This document shows, in pieces, positions 11,301 to 21,316 of a DNA stretch of 64,000 nucleotides. The translations under genes and the position numbers were made by a program. Below the pieces are notes generated by a model that made no database searches, was not told the origin of the DNA, and worked only from the letters and a program-made list of their open reading frames with translations. Position 1 is the stretch's first letter. Each line of letters opens with the position of its first letter. Source of the DNA: Albugo candida (Eukaryota; Oomycota; Peronosporomycetes; Albuginales; Albuginaceae); the NCBI GenBank assembly GCA_905220665.1, contig CAJNAR010000184.1:1-64000 (forward strand), given 5' to 3'.

Positions 11301-12137
11301 CATCGACAGATTGGAGTCGTGAATTTTGAACCACTCAAGCCCATGTTCATGTCAGTGTACCTCGGAAGCAAAGCATCACTACCTACACAAGCCAATACTC
11401 CTTCGTTAGATGTATGGCTTCAGCGTAATGGAGAAGGCCAACCTATCATCGCAATATCATTCCCATCGCTTGTCGAGTCTCTGAAAGACGCGTATCGTGC
11501 CTTCACAGCCGCCAAATTCGAAGATGTCAAAAGTATTTGTGAGACGATTTTGCACTCGATCCCTTTCCTCGCCGTAGAAACGAAAAACGAAGCGGACAAA
11601 GTGAAAAGTCTTGTCAAAGTGTGCCGAGAGTACCTGTTATCGTGTCGTATCCGAACGGAAGTGTCCAAGTATCCTTTAGACTCGGAACCAAAACGAAATG
11701 TGGAATTGAGTGCATACTTTACGCATTGCGACCTTCAGCCTCCGCATCTCGTTCTCACATTGAAAATTGCAATGACAAATGCATTCAAATCGAACAATTT
11801 CATCACAGCAGCCTCATTTTGCAGACGTTTACTGGAGATCCCAGAAGTTGTATCACATCCTCGACATGAAAAGCTTCGACTGACAACGCGTAAAGTCTTA
11901 CAGAAAGCAGAAATGGAGGCCAGAAATGAACATCAATTGGCGTATCAGGACACGAAGGCGTTTGTGTTGTGTGCCCGTACATTTGACCCGATATACTCGG
12001 GCACCCAAGACGCTCGATGCCCTTATTGTGCGACATCATACCTTCCATCTTTCCACGGGACATTATGTGATATTTGCGGCATTTCGAGGATCGGTGACGA
12101 GACAATCGGTTTGGTTCTTACGACTCGGGAAAGCTAA
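8365..12137 (+). CDS. Coatomer subunit alpha (alpha-COP)
   Basis: This is the largest COPI coat subunit; it binds dilysine cargo signals and drives Golgi-to-ER vesicle transport. Exon 1 is 8365-8838 and exon 2 is 8889-12137, with a 50-bp intron, giving 1240 residues, close to the usual family length. The ATG at 8365 gives [14 protein letters not shown], the conserved alpha-COP start, so the open sequence upstream (from 8317) is not used. Residues 1 to about 330 are WD40 repeats with WD endings such as VRIWNW. A second propeller follows, then alpha-solenoid helices, an acidic linker (about 700-780) and the C-terminal COPI_C domain. That domain has a cysteine cluster (CPYC, CDIC) and ends in IGLVLTT. 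A partial inverted copy of bases about 9030-10705 lies at 42.5-46.8 kb. Confidence 0.96.
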
Positions 12138-12159
12138 TACAAAATCACATTTATTGTCA

Positions 12160-13266
12160 TCACATGCATTTGCTCTTTTGTTTCGCTGCACACAGAATAT
12201 AATTAATTTGATGGCAAGTCGGATCAAGTCGCCAGTCATTCAGTATGGGACTTCCAATGATTCCGGCGATATCGACGATATTTGCATCGTGTTGCTACGT
12301 ACACGAATCAGAAGCGCATGGATTGTGAGGTACGAGCACAGACAGCGATAAAATGTTCCATTTCTTGAGGTGTGACAAATTTGCTCCAATTGTGCGTTCC
12401 TGCGATACAAAGAGACTCAGCGTACGAATGCAATGCATGGATCGGTACCGGGAGGAAGGAGTCTAAAGACGTATTCTGCTGCACCGATCGCCAGTAAGTA
12501 TGACAATAACGTGCGATTGATTGTCGAAAGGAACAAAAGTCCTCCGGGCTAAGGCACAAGCTTACTGAGTTTAGTTGTGAAAAAGCCGATAGAGCACCTT
12601 GACAAGCTGTAAGAGAGATCCGACAAAGACGCCAGGATCCGGGACATGTTCCACGACTTCCATAGAGCAAACGATATCACATTCCACTTTTCTCGAAATC
12701 AAATCATCTGAACGAGAAAAATGGCTCAGTGAAGGGAAGGAACATGAGACCTCGAAGGCTACCGGCAATTCCACAACGATACTCGATCCTGCTCGTTTCT
12801 GGATCGATAGAAGCGTGTTTCTGTGCTGCCTTGATATTCTCACTTCCCGGATCAACGGCCACCATCGATCCCCCGAGACGACATAAAGCCTCGAGCCTCC
12901 CGTTAGATAAATGAAAAAATGCGCAATGAAAGAACATACTTCTGTCAAAATGCCTCCTCCACAGCCGATATCCGCAATCTTCAAATTGTGCAGCGGTTTT
13001 GACTCACTGGTGCTCTTAAAATGCAACATGGAATGATTTCGGATGTATCGGACTCGAACGCGATTCATTTGGTGCAAAAGATTGACACTGCTCGATACAT
13101 TTGGCTTCCACCAGTCACTGTAGCACGTCTACGAGTGAGTCTCAATCCATTCTGAGAGCTAATACACGTCTTACTCTGCGACTGTATTGAATTTCGCGAC
13201 TTCGCGATCGATTACGCTCGAAAAACGTCGCTCCAAACCTGAGAATCGCTTCATACCGCTATACAT
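12160..13266 (-). CDS. COQ3: Ubiquinone biosynthesis O-methyltransferase COQ3 / UbiG
   Basis: An S-adenosylmethionine-dependent methyltransferase that carries out both O-methylations of ubiquinone (coenzyme Q) synthesis in the mitochondrion. Seven exons close the frame: 13266-13175, 13117-12940, 12889-12763, 12707-12598, 12548-12449, 12399-12344 and 12294-12160, giving 265 residues. Introns are mostly 50-57 bp. Motifs: the SAM-binding glycine loop [12 protein letters not shown], the acidic loop [13 protein letters not shown], the [12 protein letters not shown] motif and [15 protein letters not shown], in UbiG order. A short basic start ([12 protein letters not shown]) fits a mitochondrial presequence. 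The last donor (gtctgt at 12343) is weak, so the final junction is the least certain. The stop lies 22 bp from the alpha-COP stop (convergent). COQ8, from the same pathway, is at 37-39 kb. Confidence 0.9.
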
Positions 13267-13320
13267 AAATTTATACAGCTGTAAGGCGATATCAAATACA
13301 ATTAAAACAAAGCTTTTGTG
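13267..13320. promoter_or_regulatory. Divergent promoter between COQ3 and zinc-finger gene
   Basis: Only 54 bp separate the two start codons, which point away from each other, so the two genes must share or overlap promoter and 5' leader sequence. No clear TATA or CCAAT box is visible. The function is inferred from gene orientation only. Confidence 0.4.
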
Positions 13321-16060
13321 ATGGTAAACGATCCAATTGGCACCGAAACAAACGAACCGATTCAAAAGTTGAGAGAAAATACAGCTGGTGATCGTCAGCA
13401 GAATGAAAGCAGTACCTCCGCGATAACAGAGCCAATTCAAAAGAAACAACGACTCGAACAAATTGCTGGACCGGAGAAAGTAGAGGATTTTCCTGGAAAA
13501 AGTCTCGACCTCCTAAGCAAGCAAGAGTCGACGATGAACGAGTCGGTGATTTCTTCAGCCACGATATCAAGGGAAAATAAACGAATATGCGCGATATGCA
13601 ACAAGGCAGGAGCGTCATTCGTATGTGCAGCCAAGTGTGGGCTTGAGGCTCATATCGAATGCATTCATCCTGACACGATATTCACATTAAGCGGTATGCA
13701 TACGTGCGAGGGAATAAGCACTCGGATAACAGATCTTATTCTTAGTTGGTCAAATCTGTGGAAGTTGTGCCATTTGTCAGCAGAATCGGTCGTCACATGA
13801 AGACGTGCAGAAAGGAGGCATTCACGGACTTTCGGTCGGATTTATTTTCGTGATTTTGATGCACGTTTTCGCTTATTGCCGACAAATCCTTCTAGGTTCG
13901 TCGGGCAATATTATACATTAGTGTCGAAAGCTGTAAAGGTTTCAATTTCGAGAAATTCGGTCATCTAGCCTCATTACGATTGTTTGAAATTGGAGCTGTG
14001 CGTTATTATATAATCGATGGGTACACGAATAATTGTGGTTTGTTTTGGATGTCATCAGATTGCTAGTTATCCGATAAAGCCTTTTGCCGAGAAATTTGTG
14101 GAGCCATTCTTGCAGGTTGATACTTGCTTTAGAACTGAGTCGTAGTCTCACTTTGGTTGTAGCGTTGGATGCGTGAAAAGCTCGTAACTGCTTCCCAGTG
14201 GGTTACCAATGTCCGAGACATCTTCACAGTGATCATCGGTCTCAACAGGTGAGAAATTTCAATGCTTCGGTTTGGAGATGTGAGTCGAAGCGTATCTATA
14301 GCCTAAAAAGAGCGCAAATCTCGCACAATCACACGCAATCAATCAGAGATCTCATCAAACATCGCAAGTTTACCGTCATCGATTTTCTCGGGTGGCATCC
14401 AAATATCGAAAGTCCTTCAGTGCGATCATCAAGTTTGTGTAGCGTTTGCGGCATTCGAAATGCACCCGAGGTCTTTTATCCATTTTATGACCTCCCACTT
14501 ATTTCTAACATATTGTAATGCCTCGCAGGTGAGCGATTGCACACGATGTCGACGTAAGCTTGTGATTCCCTCGACGTTTGCTAAATTCTCCAGCGCCCTA
14601 CTTGCCACGTACTATGCAGGTGACGATATTGTGACCACAGGAATTGGCTGATCATAACAGGTTTTTGTAGAGCTGGTGGGTATTTCGCTAGGAACAAGCC
14701 ATATCGACGTGTTTCTTCATGTCAGTGCAATGCGTTTGTCCTACAAAGGACTTCGCCCAGTTGACCCTGAAGGATTGGAATGGAATTCATTCGCTGATCA
14801 GTACGTAATTTCTTGCATGCCTTTCCATTGCAACATACGATCTCAACGGCTCAGGTTGCGGATGATTTTTGGATTTCTCGAAGTTATGAGTGACTTTGGC
14901 GTTTTGCAACTGAATGCGACGTTTTTTGAGAGCGAAATCCGATTTATATTCAATGGAATGTATATCCATCAGGCAATCCTTTTGAACGAATTCGAACTCG
15001 TTGGGAGGTTTTTGCAATCGATGAAATTATTTGGAGCAAGTTTCATCTCGTCACACAATGCTTTGATCAATGCGTGCGAGACATTTTTACTTGGGCAGCA
15101 ACTGAGTCAGAATGGAAGCTGGTGTAAGGATCATTGGACACCAGCAGATCAATACAAAGCAACTGTCACTTGTGCCAAGTAAGTAGTTACAAGTCCGTAA
15201 ATCGCGCTCAGAGTCGCTATTTAGGGCGTTGTTGAATCCAAAATTTCGTGGTTTTGGGCCGGCACACGTCGAATGTCAGCGGTATTTGGAGAAATGGGCT
15301 CGAGCGGCTCGCGTTGAAATCGACACGGAATTTATCAATACCAAGCAACTTGCTTCTGGAGTGAAAATGAAATTTGCCGAAGAGAGTCAATTAAAACAGC
15401 TGATGATTCTGTATCAGGCACGTTGCGGATCTCCTCCCACTGCTTTTTTAAGCTTTCTTGCGCTCGTAGAATAAGGCAAATCAAGATCAAGCTGCTAATT
15501 TTCTGGAAGCCCAAGTCCTTTCCAGGCTGTATAGTCTTGTAAGCTCTGAGGTTTGTGTCCAAGAGTAGACTCTACTGGTGGCTAAATACCATTGTTAGGC
15601 TCCGAGGCACCATTCCATAAAATCAGAATTATCGCCCGAAAAAGACGACCTCGATACGACCCATTTTGATCAGGACGATGCTGAAGCGGCTGATGATGAA
15701 ATGAACCTCCAAACAGAAGATTTTGCAAATAAGACCGAAGGTGAAGATGAGGACACACTAACAAGTCTCAGTCTGAATGGAGAACTCGAAATATTTAGTG
15801 GGCTGAAATTTGAAGGCGGCGATGTCATTGATCTGAGTCAACCTCGAAAAATGACGGCTCGAGAGGGAAAACCGCTGATGGACTTTACCCAATCTTCCGA
15901 AAATGATGAAGAAAAGGATCAAAATGTCAGTGAGAATGTGACAGTCGATGAAAGAAATTCGAATTTCTACGAAAATTATCGAGAAGAATCAGAGAGGAAT
16001 TCGAGCAGCGATGTAGCTATCAAGGACTCTGATACCTCGGGAAATAATGTGTCGCAATAA
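13321..16060 (+). CDS. Multi-exon zinc-finger protein, PHD-like, possibly chromatin-associated
   Basis: The start ATG at 13321 opens a Gln/Glu/Ser-rich N-terminus. An extended-PHD-like finger follows (CAICNKAGASFVCAAKCG and AHIEC, near residues 95-115). Further exons are inferred from coding-looking stretches: a Cys/His segment near 14020-14115 (CFGCHQ), another near 14180-14250, a CSVCG/CTRC pair (14440-14560) and helical segments at 14700-15180 and 15226-15420. An acidic tail encoded at 15596-16060 ends in TAA. The acidic tail might be a separate gene; the junction near 15420-15490 would need an unusual donor. C..C pairs plus acidic tail suggest a nuclear, chromatin-type protein, but I do not recognise the family. 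Exon borders are approximate. Confidence 0.55.
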
Positions 16061-16124
16061 AAAGCGCTTTATTTCATTTGCGTTTAAAGTGATTTACATA
16101 ACATCATATCCATTGACGAAAGGT

Positions 16125-16845
16125 ATGCGCCGCGTTCTGCTTTACGGACTCTCAGCGAATCCCCCAACCGGTTTTGGAGGACATCTTGGCCTTATCCGAC
16201 ACTTTCAGCAACGGGAAACACTAGACGAGATATGGATTCTTCCAGTGTATCGACACATGTACGAAGAAAAAACAAATCTTGCCTGCTTTCATCACCGTGT
16301 CGCGATGTGTCATTTGGCGGTAGCTGCCTTACCTCACGTTGAAGGTTGTGCCTCTATGACTATAGAAAATCCTTGAGTTTCATCATTTTGCGATAGGTAT
16401 GCAGGTGAGAGTTTTAGAGACGGAAAAAGAAGTCTATGAGAAGATAAATGGCGACACGGAAGCGTCTGCGCAATCCATTCGTTCTGCCGGGACGATTGAT
16501 GTTATCAATTATTTGCGGGAACAGCATCCATTCACGCGATTTTCTCTATTGCTTGGAATGGATGCTTTTGCGGATCTGTTGGCAGGAAAATGGAAAAATG
16601 GTAAAGAGATACTGGAATCAACGGATGCAATTGACATTATAGTGGTACGAAGACCGGGATCACGACATTTGCTGGAACAAGCAGACGTCAATGAATCGAT
16701 AGAGATACTGAGTGTCCCTGGCTTGCAAGCGATCTCGTCCACGATGGCTAGAGATTGCAGCGATTCTCAAGAGCTTTGCAAGTATGTGGAACGCGCGGTA
16801 GCAGAGTACATTGTGAACAACAGACTGTATGGGTTTATGTCTTGA
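16125..16845 (+). CDS. NadD-like nicotinamide/nicotinate-nucleotide adenylyltransferase family protein
   Basis: This family joins ATP and a pyridine mononucleotide in NAD synthesis; exact substrate preference cannot be read here. Exons 16125-16344 and 16397-16845 (intron 52 bp) give 222 residues, normal for the bacterial-type family. The N-terminus has the nucleotidyltransferase signature LYGLSANPPTGFGGHLGLI (GxxxPxxxGH class), then LDEIWILPV. Toward the end come LLLGMDAFADL, IIVVRRPG and the ISSTMARD motif (equivalent to the ISSTxIR of NadD), followed by a YIVNNRLYG end. ATG 16125 puts the catalytic loop at the expected distance from the start; an upstream in-frame ATG (16047) overlaps the preceding gene's end and is less likely. 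Only 64 bp separate it from the upstream stop, and 26 bp from the frataxin start. Confidence 0.85.
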
Positions 16846-16871
16846 TTAATATAAGCCAATCGAGTGAATAA

Positions 16872-17493
16872 ATGATTCGCATCAATGTGCAAAGTGCAAA
16901 GACTTTGCTGCAAAAACGAGCTCTTACGTGTGCAAGAAATACAATTTTTGTGAATGCGTCGCAACGGATACAAAAAAGGTCCTCGCGTTGTGCACATTTT
17001 CAGCGCAAAGTACTGACGCGGACATTTGCGGACATTCCTCATTTCGACATGGAAGAGCACGAATTTGTCCATCTTGCGGATTCAGCTTTGGAAGAAATCT
17101 TCGACAGCATGGGCGATGTCGAAGATGCAATTGATGACGCTGATATTACACTTTCTGTAAGCGCTTCTTCGATACAACATAACGTCTTATTTCGTACACA
17201 TTCGCTGATTCTGTAGCAAGGTGTGCTAAAGATTGATCTGGCGGATGCTGGAAGTTGGGTGATCAACCGACAAGTTCCGAATAAGCAGTTGTGGTGGTCA
17301 TCGCCATTGAGGTGAGCCAAACATCATGAAATACATCACCTGGAATGACTTTTTCTGTGATGAAAGTGGGCCACGTCGGTATGAATACAATCCAAAGTCA
17401 AAGTGCTGGGAGAATACTCGTGATAAAACAGAGTTAAAGGATCTTTTGAAAAGAGAAATTGAGGAGGCCATAGGTGCTTCCGTGCGTCTGTAA
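16872..17493 (+). CDS. FXN: Frataxin, mitochondrial iron-sulfur cluster assembly factor
   Basis: Frataxin binds iron and stimulates the cysteine desulfurase/scaffold complex in the mitochondrial matrix. Exons 16872-17156, 17217-17311 and 17367-17493 (introns 60 and 55 bp) encode 168 residues. The first about 50 residues are rich in Arg, Ser and Ala with few acids, a typical presequence. The mature domain shows the acidic helix (EFVHLADSALEEIFDSM then EDAIDDADITLS), the beta strands QGVLKIDL and SWVINRQVPNKQLWWSSPL, and the SGPRRYEYN loop, followed by a Leu-rich C-terminal helix. All junctions keep these motifs intact. The upstream neighbour is 26 bp away on the same strand; the downstream gene converges. 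Confidence 0.93.
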
Positions 17494-17581
17494 CCAATCT
17501 GAATGAACAAATGCTTCTTAAAAATGTATTCTATTGAGATAGGAAAAGATTAGCGTGATATCAAAAGATTCTGACGAGAAA

Positions 17582-18951
17582 TCAAAGCTTCCATCCTCGC
17601 TGTTGTGCGTTTGCATCAAGCTTTCTTCGACCTGTTGCATAACATGTCGATTTGTCGCTACCCAGCTGATCCATACCACATAACGGCTTGGACTCGAAGA
17701 TATTGTGATTTCTAGGCCGATGTGGGGACCAATTTCGCATACTCTGAGCTCCATTATACACGGACGACCCGCCAGGTTTGAAAGACGTAGGCAAAACAAT
17801 CGGCATAACCTCATTGAAATCTCGCATTGCTGATTCAAAAGCTAGATGATCAGCAAGAAAACTAGTTCTTAACGTCGGTGATCCATGCTCGGGTATGAAA
17901 TCTTGATATGGAAAAGCCCGTGTATGAGCGATAGCAACCAAAGTCATTTCAAAACAAATTAAAAGATTCTGGATGCCTGTCGTGACATTCTCGACACTCC
18001 ATGATCCCAGCTCGTGTATGATCCGAAAACGAGATAAGAAAGCAAGTACGACACTTTGCCAAAATGATAGGAAGATAACAGCCTTGATACACAACAGCTT
18101 GGGTACAGGATTATATGGTCGTAATGGAATCTCCAGAGCATAGTAAAATAATACCAAATAATAAAAAGCATATGTAACGGAGAGGTTGATGAAAAACGAA
18201 ACGTAAATGTATCCTTTGTCCAAGCGAAATTGACCTTGATCGTACGCGTCATTGACCTGCAAAATGATTGCGAAGAGCGCCATAAGTGGTTTCATAATAA
18301 CAAACTGCATCGTTGCAATTTTACAGTCACGAAGAAATTCTGGGGCCATCATTTCTGGTTTCTTGCAATATTTGACTGGCCAAAAATGCTTCACACTTGG
18401 AAGCGGGTGGATAATCTAATGCAACTGTTGTGTAATAAAGAGCTGAAAATGGCGCTGTAAACATACCTGCAAAACACGTTCATGACTTCCATCTCCGAGA
18501 TACGCAATCATGAGAGCCAAAAATAGGTAGACCACGTAGGCTTCATAGCAATCTCGCATCAAATCAAGGTATAAGGCAATGTTCTATGCATTCTCACGCT
18601 CACATAGAATCCAAAGTACCAGCATTGAGGTACAAAATACCTTGAAGCGAAGCGATAACCACGAGTCGGTGGCATAGATCGGTACCATCCATAGTATTCC
18701 CACAATCTACGATGTAATATCAGAGAGAGGAACGTCTATAAATGCTGACGTACTTTACTTTGTATTGCGGGTTTTGTGAAATTGCGTAGATGTGAACGGA
18801 TAAGTCGTACAGATATGGTGATGGACGCTGCGACACATAAGCCTGCGACAACCCAGACAGAACGCTGAACTCTTGCTTCGGCCGTAGCAATTTGAACAAT
18901 GTATTCGAGCTCTTGTTCCATTGTCAATGACTCAGTTCTATGCAGTACCAT
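17582..18951 (-). CDS. TMEM184 / DUF300 (LAZ1, organic-solute-transporter-alpha-like) membrane protein
   Basis: A multi-pass membrane protein of the family that includes animal TMEM184 and plant LAZ1, which act at endomembranes and are implicated in solute transport or vesicle trafficking. Exons are 18951-18754, 18706-18641, 18583-18467 and 18415-17582 (introns 47, 57 and 51 bp), giving 404 residues. Family marks: the DLMRDCYEAYVVYLFLAL block, IMKPLMALFAIILQ, KAVIFLSFWQ and GIQNLLICFEM. About seven hydrophobic segments lie in residues 25-310. The tail after residue 315 is hydrophilic and Ser/Pro/Asn-rich. An alternative ATG at 18921 would shorten the N-terminus by ten residues. It is divergent from the Coa1-like gene. 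Confidence 0.88.
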
Positions 18952-18995
18952 CTTATTGGTACATCAGTCGTATTGGTAGAAATTCTTTTGGAAGA
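18952..18995. promoter_or_regulatory. Divergent promoter between TMEM184-like and Coa1-like genes
   Basis: 44 bp separate the two chosen starts. If the in-frame plus-strand ATG at 18927 is used instead, the two coding regions overlap by 25 bp. The region is inferred from orientation only; no recognised box is seen. Confidence 0.3.
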
Positions 18996-20113
18996 ATGTT
19001 TCATTTATCTCGTTCTTCCTTTTCTCGAAGCAAATTACTGTCACATTCGATCACAAGGAAGTACATCCAGGGAGTAAGTGGCACACAAAACATAATCACC
19101 AAACAAGCCTTTTCGGGTCTGTACTTACTATGCAATCAAAGAGAGGAATACACTCAGTTTGGAGCGGTGTGCGTGCCGCATCCAAGCTCCAAGTCTTTTG
19201 CGCAATGCTGTCAGATACGATTTTATTCAAGCGGGAAACGATGGTATGAAAGTAAAGATTTGGTCTCCAAATTGAAAACTGGAGCCCTAGTCGTTCTTGG
19301 AACAGGAGCAGCGTTAGCTTCCACAACATGTAAGAAACAAAAGCCATGCCGTTTATACTTATGATATACGTATACCTTTTATTTAGTCGCGTTTGGGTTC
19401 TTTGTATTGGGAGCATTTGGCTACGGAATATATTCGCTATATCGTCAGTTCTTTGCTCGTTCAGATCGACGATCGAGAGACTTCGATCTTGATTCGTTTT
19501 TCAGCGGCACAAAAGACCCAAAGAAAGCAGGGAATCGTCAAAGTAGTTCTATTAGTCCTTTTACGGATAATATGCCGTTTTTAGTGCGTGGATTACTGAA
19601 AGGTTTATTTGGTATGGTTGGAAAGTTGGCACAAGCTTCGATGGAGAGAGCGAATGACCTTCACGATACAATCTATACTCGCATGCAGTCTGATCACCGT
19701 GTGAGGGATAGGCTTGGTGATGATTTCAGAGTCGAAGCGCCATCCGAATGGTTTGAAACAAGTACGGTGCCGAATTCTTGCATTTTTTGACAATTACTTA
19801 CTCTCTTTGTCAGATGTCAATGGTATCGGTCGTATCAAAGCGGTTTTTCTCGTACACTCACACCAAGAAAACGGTGCTGTGACAGCTAAAGCTGCTGTAT
19901 CTTCAAGTGGAACTTTGACTCTGAAGGACTTAAAGTGTACGCCAAATCACACCGATAAAAAAGTTGCAATCTGATGCATGTTCTGCAGATCAATCTCTAC
20001 AAACAGGCAAAGTCATCGATTTGATGGAAGACATCGGTGAACCATACGGTCCAAACAAAAAGACTATCATTGACGCAGAATTTATCGATCTTGAGAAAGA
20101 TAAGCGCTTATAA
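18996..20113 (+). CDS. Coa1/Tim21-like mitochondrial inner-membrane protein
   Basis: The ATG at 18996 gives an Arg/Ser-rich start (MFHLSRSSFSRSKLLSHS) suited to mitochondrial import. A later segment LVVLGTGAALAST plus the next exon's FAFGFFVLGAFGYGIYSLY forms one or two membrane spans. The exon near 19387-19759 ends with a lengthy linker and RVRDRLGDDF. The following exon (from about 19816) has NGIGRIKAVFLV and a Gly/Ser strand pattern, the layout of Coa1/Tim21 domains. A 3' exon (about 20000-20113) is clearly coding and ends in TAA. The intron between the last two exons is ambiguous, and a gtaagt donor at 19074 may remove 84 bp in frame. Family assignment is tentative; roles in cytochrome oxidase assembly or protein import are inference. 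Confidence 0.55.
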
Positions 20114-20224
20114 AATACGCATAACGTCAGTCACATTCTCCACCACCACTGAACGACGTGTCCATTCATTCCTCATTGTTTAGTACTGTCGCATTCCATA
20201 AACCCAATCGAATAGACAAAACAA

Positions 20225-21202
20225 ATGAAATCAGTATTAATCGTTGGGTCCGTAAATGCAGATCTATCAGTCCACGTCGACAGACTTCCCGCTATCGGGG
20301 AGACTATAAGCGCCACTTCGTCTACAATTACTCCAAAGCTCGGAGGTAAGGGAGCTAATCAGGCTGTAGCCGTCGCAAAATTAGCAACACCTTCCTCCAT
20401 CCAATCCAACTTTCGATGCCAATTCGGTATCGACTCAAATGCTGCCCTATTAAAGCAGCTTTTGATGGATCATAATGTCGATATCTCGAATTCAGAGACG
20501 CAAGACTGTGATTCCGGTCAGGCCATCATTTTTAGGCTTCCGAATGGATCCAATTCCATCGTCGTTGTGGGTGGAGCGAATCAAATTTGGCCAACTCTTA
20601 CATCTCCAGTCTTTGAAGAAGCTATCAAGACGGCATCGGCTATTATGCTCCAGCAAGAAATTCCCTTAGAAGTCAATCAATCGGTCGCAAAAATGGCATT
20701 CTCTCATAGTATTCCTGTTTTTTGGGATACTGGAGGCCGAGATCAAGCGATCCCACACGACCTTTTTCAGTACATAACAATCATTTGTCCTAATGAAACT
20801 GAATTAGCTCGACTCTGCGGTCTACCAGTCACAAATCCGCAAGAAGCAATGAAAGCTGCTTGGAATTTGCAAAAGAAAGGGGCGAAGGATATCCTCGTGA
20901 CATTGGGCCAGGAAGGCTCGATTTATATACCAAGTGCTTCGATCGATGAACCAGACCAAGTCACGTTTGTCTCAGCCTTGCCGGCGTCTCCTGTCTGCGA
21001 TACAACTGGAGCGGGTGACACGTACAGAGGCGCTTTTGTTGTATCGTATGTATCAGGCCGAAACATCAAACATTGTATGGAATTTGCGAGTGCTGCTGCA
21101 TCATTGTGCGTGCGGAAAGCTGGAGCCATGGAAAGTATCCCTACTCATAGGCAAGTGGAAACATTGTACGAAGAGTGGAAGAACGTGGCAGATCGCACGT
21201 AG
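20225..21202 (+). CDS. Ribokinase (PfkB-family sugar kinase)
   Basis: A single-exon 325-residue protein starting at ATG 20225 with the PfkB N-terminal signature (VGSVNADLSVHVDRLP, then GGKGANQAVAVAKL). C-terminally it has the ATP-binding and catalytic signature DTTGAGDTYRGAFVVSYV, where the second Asp is the catalytic base, and an ICPNETELARLCG motif. These together are typical of ribokinase, which phosphorylates D-ribose at O5 and feeds pentose-phosphate and nucleotide synthesis. It is cytosolic, with no targeting signal. The length is slightly above the bacterial family (about 310). Usually DTTGAGDTF is seen; Tyr replaces Phe here, a conservative change. The gene is flanked by the Coa1-like gene (111 bp upstream) and the convergent Smr gene. 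Confidence 0.93.
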   Translation: MKSVLIVGSVNADLSVHVDRLPAIGETISATSSTITPKLGGKGANQAVAVAKLATPSSIQSNFRCQFGIDSNAALLKQLLMDHNVDISNSETQDCDSGQAIIFRLPNGSNSIVVVGGANQIWPTLTSPVFEEAIKTASAIMLQQEIPLEVNQSVAKMAFSHSIPVFWDTGGRDQAIPHDLFQYITIICPNETELARLCGLPVTNPQEAMKAAWNLQKKGAKDILVTLGQEGSIYIPSASIDEPDQVTFVSALPASPVCDTTGAGDTYRGAFVVSYVSGRNIKHCMEFASAAASLCVRKAGAMESIPTHRQVETLYEEWKNVADRT

Positions 21203-21316
21203 GCGATACGGACACTGTCATCGCTTCATTCTCTGTCAAATTGCATTTTCTTCGCACACGCTCAAGTTGGTCGATAGGTCGGTTGTATGTCAGATACGCT
21301 TTGAGAAGGTTCTCTT

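Noticed and set aside
13318..13320. GTG start of the zinc-finger gene
   Set aside because: An ATG follows immediately at 13321; eukaryotic initiation at GTG is not needed.
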